Assembly: GCA_036338025.1 (NCBI GenBank) | Contig: JAYZDB010000189.1 | Location: forward strand, 1-12,184 | DNA length: 12,184 nt | DNA from: JAYZDB01 sp036338025 | Lineage (GTDB): Bacteria; Planctomycetota; UBA1135; UBA2386 | Direction: 5' to 3' | In this document: piece by piece, positions 7,651-12,184 of the stretch | How the letters are laid out: every line of letters starts with the position of its first letter | Numbering within the stretch: position 1 is the first letter of the stretch | Made by a program: the position numbers and the translations under genes | The notes under the pieces: model-generated | Seen by the model: only the letters and a program-made list of their open reading frames with translations | The model's database searches: none | What the model was told of the DNA's origin: nothing

Positions 7651-8235
7651 CTTGGTGCGGTCGAGGCTGCGCGAGTGCCCGCGTGTATGCGGGCTCTCAC
7701 CGGGGAAACTGCGGCGGAGCTGGCCAGACGGACGGCCGTAGAGCAGTTCGAGGAACCAGGCTTCGTGCTCGATTTCTTCCTTCAGAATGTCTTTGGCCAA
7801 GTCGTAGGTTGCCGGGTCCTTGCCTAGCGTCAGGTTACAAAGCCGGTTCCAGTTGACCACCGCGCCTTGCTCGGCCTTGAGGCACATTTTCAGGATATCT
7901 TCGATGGCGATCGGCTGCTGGGGCAGTTGCAGGAACTCGCAGCCCGACATCTTGATGAAGTCCTGCGCGTCACGGGGCAGCGTGCCGCCGAGCTCGAAAA
8001 TCCGCTGGATGCAGGACTCATAGTGGCTGAGGTCCTCCATGCGGGCATCTTCGATGATGCCCTTGATGTGCTCGCCCTCGGGTCCAGTGCAGTGCGCGCG
8101 CAGATTGGTCAGATAGTAGTAGGCGGTGAATTCGACCGATGCGTTGTGGATGAGCGTACGTAGGATTTCGTCCACATCGGCACCGTTCTTCTTGAGCACG
8201 TTAATGCCAACAATCTGATATTCACTCTTGCTCAT
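7648..8235 (-). CDS. Dps-like (DPSL) ferritin-family di-iron protein
   Basis: A 195-residue four-helix ferritin-fold protein that probably stores iron or removes peroxide in a cage. Start chosen at ATG 8233-8235, with GGAG (8246-8249) ten bases upstream; the frame stays open to 8379 but that extension is not ferritin-like. Candidate di-iron ligands are E35, E67/D68 with H71, E122, and E154 with H157 (ExxH). Cysteines C99, C118 and C133 lie around the fourth helix, as in archaeal/bacterial DPSL proteins, which carry a bacterioferritin-like iron site plus a cysteine pair. GRPSG and FPGESP in the tail also fit that group. It follows the deiminase-family gene by 50 bases on the same strand and is convergent with NOS. 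A role in iron or peroxide control during NO production is inference. The ferritin fold is secure, the DPSL subgroup likely. Confidence 0.85.
   Translation of the reverse strand: MSKSEYQIVGINVLKKNGADVDEILRTLIHNASVEFTAYYYLTNLRAHCTGPEGEHIKGIIEDARMEDLSHYESCIQRIFELGGTLPRDAQDFIKMSGCEFLQLPQQPIAIEDILKMCLKAEQGAVVNWNRLCNLTLGKDPATYDLAKDILKEEIEHEAWFLELLYGRPSGQLRRSFPGESPHTRGHSRSLDRTK
7673..7698. other. Possible hairpin inside the 3' end of the ferritin-like gene
   Basis: GCCCGC (7677-7682) and GCGGGC (7689-7694) are separated by GTGTAT, and a further three pairs follow after one mismatch. It lies 36 bases past the NOS stop, so it could stabilise or end the NOS transcript, but no U-tract follows and it is coding on the other strand. 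Weak. Confidence 0.3.
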
Positions 8236-8285
8236 GATCAATTTTCTCCACGTTAAAGCTTGCGTTGTCTTGGGCCACAACGGGC

Positions 8286-9155
8286 TCAGGCTTGGCGGGA
8301 TAGCGGCAGGGAGAGGCAGGTTGCGCCGCCTTCGCCACGAAAGCTGATTTCCTGCCCGGGATAGGTGTGTACACGGCACCCCGCGGCGGTCAGCAGGGCT
8401 TTGGTTGTTGGCAGGCCTTCGAGCATCACCACCTCTCGGGGACCAAGGGCGAGGACGTTGCAGGCCATGTTTTCGTACTCGTCTTCGGGGACCGCCAGCC
8501 TTTGGATCCCTCGAGAATCGAGAACCGCAGCGAAACTGTCTGGGATCGACGGTGCGTGCACCAGCGCCAGGTCAGCATCGAGCGGCGAGATGATCATCAT
8601 CAGATGGAACACGTCTTCTGGGTGCCGGGGTTCGGGTAGGGGAATGACCTCGACATCGATATCTGAACCCAGCATCGCCTTGAGCTGCTTGATCCCCTGA
8701 TCATTGGTCCGAACACCGCGCCCCACGGCCATCGATTTCTCATCGAGCCAGATCACGTCACCGCCCTCGATCACACCTTCGCCGCCAACCTCGCCAAGGA
8801 TCGGCAGGCCCAACTGGTCCCGCATCAGGCCAGCGTTTAGCGCCGGTTCAGCGTTGCGGCTGGACCGTCCCATGTTGCACAGCACCAAGCCTTTGGGCGT
8901 GACCACGGTTGCATCGCGGGTATAGACGGCATCGAGGGTGAGATCGGCTGGGCCACCGAGTTCGACGACCTCGGCCCCGACGCCTGAGAGCAAGGCCACC
9001 AGCGCGGCGTGTTCGTCCTTCGCCCGGGCAAAATCTGGCGCGCCGCAGTAGCGCAGGCGCTGCCATTGTTCGTCAATTTTCTGCTGCGAACCGTAGGCGA
9101 CACTGGGCGTGCGCACGGCGACCCGTCGAAGTCGACCGTACTCGTTAGCAATCAT
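8286..9155 (-). CDS. Dimethylarginine dimethylaminohydrolase / arginine deiminase-family enzyme
   Basis: A 289-residue guanidine-modifying enzyme (amidinotransferase fold). Visible active-site set: YTRD (78-81), EGGD (130-133), H184 in DVFHLMM, and nucleophile C280 in GGATCLSLPL near the C-terminus. The family hydrolyses free arginine to citrulline plus ammonia, or methylarginines to citrulline plus methylamines, through a thiouronium intermediate on the cysteine. The length fits DDAH-like proteins; classic arginine deiminases are about 400 residues and amidinotransferases about 350-420. The motifs do not decide between arginine, methylarginine and another guanidine. The start is ATG 9155 with AGAAGG six bases upstream. 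It heads a likely two-gene operon with the ferritin-like gene. Next to NOS, the attractive reading is a DDAH that clears methylarginine inhibitors or adjusts arginine supply; that is inference. Family confidence is high, substrate low. Confidence 0.85.
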   Translation of the reverse strand: MIANEYGRLRRVAVRTPSVAYGSQQKIDEQWQRLRYCGAPDFARAKDEHAALVALLSGVGAEVVELGGPADLTLDAVYTRDATVVTPKGLVLCNMGRSSRNAEPALNAGLMRDQLGLPILGEVGGEGVIEGGDVIWLDEKSMAVGRGVRTNDQGIKQLKAMLGSDIDVEVIPLPEPRHPEDVFHLMMIISPLDADLALVHAPSIPDSFAAVLDSRGIQRLAVPEDEYENMACNVLALGPREVVMLEGLPTTKALLTAAGCRVHTYPGQEISFRGEGGATCLSLPLSRQA

Positions 9156-9206
9156 CTCAAACCTTCTCTCACCAAACCGACAGATAGAAAGGCAAAAAAA
9201 TCATTA

Positions 9207-9236
9207 AGAATAGAGATGTTTAGGTACTCTTAGCAA
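9207..9236 (-). promoter_or_regulatory. Possible sigma70-type promoter for the deiminase-ferritin operon
   Basis: On the minus strand TTGCTA (9231-9236) and TATTCT (9207-9212) are 18 bases apart, in the most AT-rich stretch of the gap and about 52 bases before the start codon. Each box matches four of six consensus positions, so this is a candidate only. Confidence 0.3.
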
Positions 9237-9508
9237 CCGAAAAGCCTCGCCGCCACCGCCGTGGCAAAGACCGGCGTTGGCGCGGGCAGAGCCGGTCACA
9301 AGCGCACAGCTTCGGGGGTTTCGGGAGCCGGTTAAGGGACCATCGGCAGGCTTGGGGCGACAACCGCTCGATAATGTCATTTCAAACCGGGAGTTCTTGC
9401 TTTTCCCCGATTTCATGATCAAAGTCGAGACTTGGGCTAAAGATGAGGTTTTCGCTACCCACAGGAGTCGCCGTCAAGGTCCGCTTCGCGACGACGTAGC
9501 CGGCCGGC

Positions 9509-9522
9509 CGACAATTATGTCG
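9509..9522. promoter_or_regulatory. Inverted repeat, possible operator upstream of dnaE
   Basis: CGACA-ATTA-TGTCG is a perfect dyad with five-base arms and an AT core, the shape of a small dimeric repressor site. It does not match LexA boxes I know (GAAC/GTTC types) or FNR/Dnr sites. Function unknown. Confidence 0.3.
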
Positions 9523-9548
9523 TCTCCACAACACTTTTCAGCAAAAAC

Positions 9549-9586
9549 CGCCCTGTGCCGGGGCGAGTCTCGCCAGCCGACTGGCG
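9549..9586. repeat. Three overlapping dyads upstream of dnaE
   Basis: CGCCC-N7-GGGCG (9549-9565), GGCGAG-T-CTCGCC (9562-9574) and CGCCAG-CCGA-CTGGCG (9571-9586) overlap in sequence, so neighbouring pairs cannot form together. No T-run follows. They could be operator DNA or chance structure in GC-rich sequence. Confidence 0.35.
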
Positions 9587-9603
9587 TCCGCTCTCACGTC
9601 CGC

Positions 9604-9609
9604 TAGAAT
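9604..9609 (+). promoter_or_regulatory. Possible -10 element for dnaE
   Basis: TAGAAT lies about 55 bases before the GTG start of dnaE and matches five of six -10 consensus positions. No good -35 is present at the usual distance. AGACCCGCTG occurs twice in the leader (9640-9649 and 9652-9661). Confidence 0.3.
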
Positions 9610-9663
9610 ACCTCATAGCCGTCTCCATACCCGACGCCCAGACCCGCTGGTAGACCCGCTGAA

Positions 9664-12184
9664 GTGAGCTTCGTCCACCTCCACACGCACTCTGAGTACT
9701 CTCTCCTCGACGGCGCCAACCGCATCGGCGACCTGGTTAGGAAGGCGAAGGAACTGGAGATGCCCGCCCTGGCCCTCACGGACCACGGCTGCATGTTCGG
9801 AGCGTGGCACTTCCACAAGGCCGCGAGCAAAGAGGGGATCCGGCCGATCGTCGGGATGGAGGCCTACGTCGCTCCGGGCGATCGCCGCGACCGGTCCCGA
9901 TCTGGTCCCGGCGAGCGAGCGTACTACCACCTGGTCCTGCTGGCTCGCGATCTGGAGGGGTACAAGAACCTGGTGAAGCTCTCCTCCATCGGATATACGG
10001 AGGGCTTCTACCACCGCCCCCGCATCGACCGTGAAGTGCTCGCAAAGTACGGCGACGGCCTCATCGTGTCCTCCGCGTGCATGGCGAGCGAGGTCTCGCG
10101 CCACCTGATGGCGGATAACTGGGCGGGCGCGCGAGAGACCGCCGCATGGTACGCAGAGCTGTTCGACGGTCGATACTACCTGGAGGTGCAGGCTCACGAT
10201 TCGGAGGGGCAGGACACGCTCAACCAGAACATCTTCAAGTTGGCCGACGAACTCGGGTTACCGATAGTCGCCACGAACGATGCGCACTTCCTGCAGCCTC
10301 AGGACCACGAAGCGCACGACATCCTGCTGTGCATCGGCCTGGGTAAGGATCGCGACGATCCCGCGCGCATGCGCTACGACGAGGGCCTCTACTTCAAGAA
10401 CGCCGAGGAAATGGCGTCACGTTTCCCGGATCGCCCCGACGTCATCGAGAACACGCTCAAGATCGGTGACGAGGTCGATCTGAAATTCGAGAAGTCCTAC
10501 CTCCTACCGGCGTTCCCGCTGCCGGAGGGGCACACGGATGAAGACGACTTCCTCGAGTACTTGGCGCTCCAAGGAGCGAAGGCTCGGTACGGGGAAGTGC
10601 TGCCGCCCGAAGTGCAGGAGCGCTTCGACTACGAGATGGGGGTCATCAAGGGCACCGGGTACGCCGGTTACTTCTTGATCACGGCCGACTTCATCCAATG
10701 GGCGCGTGACCAGGACATCCCCGTTGGCCCCGGCCGTGGCTCCGCCGCGGGCTCGCTGGTGGCATATGCGCTCGGCATCACCAACCTCGACCCTATCGAG
10801 TTCGATCTGCTCTTCGAGCGCTTCCTCAACCCCGAGCGGATCTCGATGCCGGACATCGACATCGACTTCTGCTACGAGCGGCGTGGCGAAGTGATCGAGT
10901 ACACACGCCAAAAGTACGGCAAAGAGGCGGTCGGACAGATCATCACGTTCGGTACGATGAAGAGCCGCGCCGTCATTCGCGACGTCGGACGCGCTCTGGG
11001 CTTCGAGCCCTCGGAAACCGACCGTATCGCGAAGCTGATCCCGAACCAACCGGGCCAGGCCTTCACGGTCCAGGAAGCGGTCGACGGGCTCAAGGAAGTG
11101 AGGGACTTCTACAAGCTCGACGAGCGCCACAAACAGCTCTTCGACTACTCGATCACACTGGAAGGACTTTCCCGCCACGCGTCGGTGCACGCTGCCGGCG
11201 TCGTCATCGCGCCGGGACCGATCGACGACTACGTGCCTGTCTCTGTGCAGACTGGGAAGAACGGCGGGAACGGCGACGACGTGATGGTCGTCACGCAGTA
11301 CGACATGAACTGCCTCGACGAGGTGGGCATGCTCAAGATGGACTTCCTGGGCTTGAGGACGCTCACCGTCATTTACGACGCCGTCGGCATCGTGAGGTCG
11401 CGGTACGGGAAGCTCGCGAACCCGGACACCGACGTAGCCTACGACAGCATCGACGACCTGCCTCTCGATGACCCTGCCGTGTACAAGATGCTGGCACGAG
11501 GTGGGAACTCGGGCGTCTTCCAGTTCGAGTCCAATCTCGCGAGCGACAAGTTGCGCGCCATGAAGTGCGACCGCTTCGAGGACCTGGTCGCCACCAATGC
11601 GCTCATCCGGCCGGGCCCGCTCGACTCGGGCATGACCGACGTCTACATCGATAGAAAGGTCGGGCGCAAGAACGTCACTTATGCGCATCCGGATCTCGAG
11701 AGGGTCCTGGAGTCGACGTACGGCGTCATCGTTTATCAAGAGCAAGTCATGCGCATCGCGTCGGTGCTGGCGGGCTTCTCGCTCGGCGAAGCCGACGTGC
11801 TCAGAAAGGCCGTCGGAAAAAAGATCGCCTCGCTGATCAAGGAAGAGCTCGGCAAGTTCGTCGATCGCGCGATCGCGCGCGGGGTCGACAGACGCATTGC
11901 TATAGATCTGTCCGACCAGATCGAGACCTTCGGACGGTACGGATTCAATCGCAGCCATTCCGTAGCCTACTCCCTGGTCGCATACCAGACCGCGTGGCTG
12001 AAAGCGCATTACCCGGCCGAGTTCATGGCGGCACTGCTCTCGTCGGTGCTGGACAACACCGACAGTGTGGTGAAGTACATCGGCGCCTGTCGCGACCTCC
12101 CGCGCTACCTGCCGAACCTCGAGGAATCGGTGGAGGTCCTGCCGCCGGACGTCAACGTGTCGGGATGGAAGTTCACGGTGAGCG
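9664..12184 (+). CDS. dnaE: DNA polymerase III alpha subunit, 3'-truncated by the window
   Basis: The replicative polymerase catalytic subunit. The 840 visible codons cover the PHP domain (about 1-275), palm, thumb and much of the fingers; a full DnaE is about 1150-1200 residues. The GTG start gives the expected N-terminus, FVHLHTHSEYSLLDG. The PHP domain keeps HLHTH (5-9), TDH (39-41), E66, H89, C139 and NDAH (205-208), so its metal site looks intact, as in DnaE proteins with PHP proofreading activity. Palm motifs include GPGRGSAAGS (355-364), MPDIDIDF with D397 and D399, and D560 in MDFLGLRTL, matching E. coli D401, D403 and D555. SRHASVHAAGVV (503-514), YQEQVM (691-696) and FNRSHSVAY (761-769) are also typical. 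No strong Shine-Dalgarno is visible. It is a core gene, so it marks the chromosomal side of the window. DnaE1 rather than the error-prone DnaE2 is suggested by the intact PHP domain. Confidence 0.95.
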   Translation, partial: MSFVHLHTHSEYSLLDGANRIGDLVRKAKELEMPALALTDHGCMFGAWHFHKAASKEGIRPIVGMEAYVAPGDRRDRSRSGPGERAYYHLVLLARDLEGYKNLVKLSSIGYTEGFYHRPRIDREVLAKYGDGLIVSSACMASEVSRHLMADNWAGARETAAWYAELFDGRYYLEVQAHDSEGQDTLNQNIFKLADELGLPIVATNDAHFLQPQDHEAHDILLCIGLGKDRDDPARMRYDEGLYFKNAEEMASRFPDRPDVIENTLKIGDEVDLKFEKSYLLPAFPLPEGHTDEDDFLEYLALQGAKARYGEVLPPEVQERFDYEMGVIKGTGYAGYFLITADFIQWARDQDIPVGPGRGSAAGSLVAYALGITNLDPIEFDLLFERFLNPERISMPDIDIDFCYERRGEVIEYTRQKYGKEAVGQIITFGTMKSRAVIRDVGRALGFEPSETDRIAKLIPNQPGQAFTVQEAVDGLKEVRDFYKLDERHKQLFDYSITLEGLSRHASVHAAGVVIAPGPIDDYVPVSVQTGKNGGNGDDVMVVTQYDMNCLDEVGMLKMDFLGLRTLTVIYDAVGIVRSRYGKLANPDTDVAYDSIDDLPLDDPAVYKMLARGGNSGVFQFESNLASDKLRAMKCDRFEDLVATNALIRPGPLDSGMTDVYIDRKVGRKNVTYAHPDLERVLESTYGVIVYQEQVMRIASVLAGFSLGEADVLRKAVGKKIASLIKEELGKFVDRAIARGVDRRIAIDLSDQIETFGRYGFNRSHSVAYSLVAYQTAWLKAHYPAEFMAALLSSVLDNTDSVVKYIGACRDLPRYLPNLEESVEVLPPDVNVSGWKFTVS

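Larger units (their letters stand above)
9156..9663. other. Intergenic region between the deiminase-family gene and dnaE
   Basis: About 500 bases between divergent genes with no convincing gene or RNA. The left 80 bases are AT-rich and hold the candidate minus-strand promoter and a run of seven A. The rest is GC-rich with short dyads: GCCAC/GTGGC at 9252-9265, ACCGGC/GCCGGT at 9270-9296 and the two sites listed separately. An open frame at 9277-9606 (+) encodes low-complexity, unrecognisable sequence and is not called. No tRNA, riboswitch or CRISPR pattern was seen. Confidence 0.6.

Noticed and set aside
8236..8379. Longer N-terminus for the ferritin-like protein in the same frame
   Set aside because: The extension is unlike ferritins, overlaps the end of the upstream gene, and the internal ATG at 8235 has its own GGAG site.
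377..9155. Saxitoxin-like cluster (carbamoyltransferase like SxtI, amidinotransferase fold like SxtG, methyltransferase)
   Set aside because: The fold-level likeness is superficial: the guanidine enzyme is hydrolase-sized, the methyltransferase is not the SxtA type, there is no PKS-like SxtA, and no Rieske or other tailoring genes are present.
9412..9425. FNR/Dnr-like site (TTGAT on the minus strand) that could link NO sensing to the deiminase operon
   Set aside because: Only the left half matches; the expected ATCAA half is absent at the right spacing.
9277..9606. Open frame of 109 codons on the plus strand before dnaE
   Set aside because: No recognisable motif or ribosome binding site, and arginine/serine-rich composition as in chance frames of GC-rich DNA.
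10504..12009. 501-codon open frame antisense to dnaE
   Set aside because: Exact shadow of dnaE; long antisense frames are usual in high-GC coding DNA and the product has no family pattern.

Overview
The window is high-GC bacterial DNA. Its right end holds the 5' two thirds of dnaE, whose N-terminal PHP region and spacing look most like Gemmatimonadota DnaE (from memory, moderate confidence). To the left of dnaE lies accessory DNA centred on nitric oxide synthase. The window carries both scars (a decayed serine hydrolase gene and a transposase remnant) and intact, unusual multidomain genes, so it looks like a chromosomal region where accessory cargo has accumulated beside a core gene.

Layout, left to right. 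(1) 30-380 +: remnant of a secreted beta-lactamase-fold serine hydrolase, broken by an in-frame TGA and then truncated. (2) 377-4174 +: a 1265-residue fusion of a NodU/TobZ-type O-carbamoyltransferase with a class I SAM-dependent methyltransferase, joined by about 190 residues I cannot assign. (3) about 4200-4340 -: a short IS91-like transposase relic. (4) 4387-7641 +: a 1084-residue self-contained nitric oxide synthase with the order two cyclic-nucleotide-binding-like domains, an unassigned segment, a BFD-type [2Fe-2S] domain, an FAD/NAD(P) reductase and the NOS oxygenase. It resembles the known Sorangium cellulosum type, in which an iron-sulfur reductase precedes the oxygenase, rather than the animal or Bacillus types. 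(5) 7648-8235 -: a Dps-like (DPSL) ferritin. (6) 8286-9155 -: a dimethylarginine hydrolase/arginine deiminase-family enzyme, upstream of and probably cotranscribed with the ferritin. (7) 9156-9663: intergenic DNA with several short dyads. (8) 9664-end +: dnaE, open at the window edge.

How the genes may work together (inference). NOS turns arginine into NO and citrulline, and the neighbouring guanidine-modifying enzyme acts on arginine or methylarginines, which are the substrate and the classic inhibitors of NOS. The ferritin-like protein could handle iron or peroxide released under NO stress. The cyclic-nucleotide-like domains suggest that NO output is gated by a nucleotide second messenger. 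The carbamoyltransferase-methyltransferase lies on the same strand but is separated from NOS by the transposase relic, so its link to the NO genes is uncertain. It looks like a tailoring enzyme for a small molecule.
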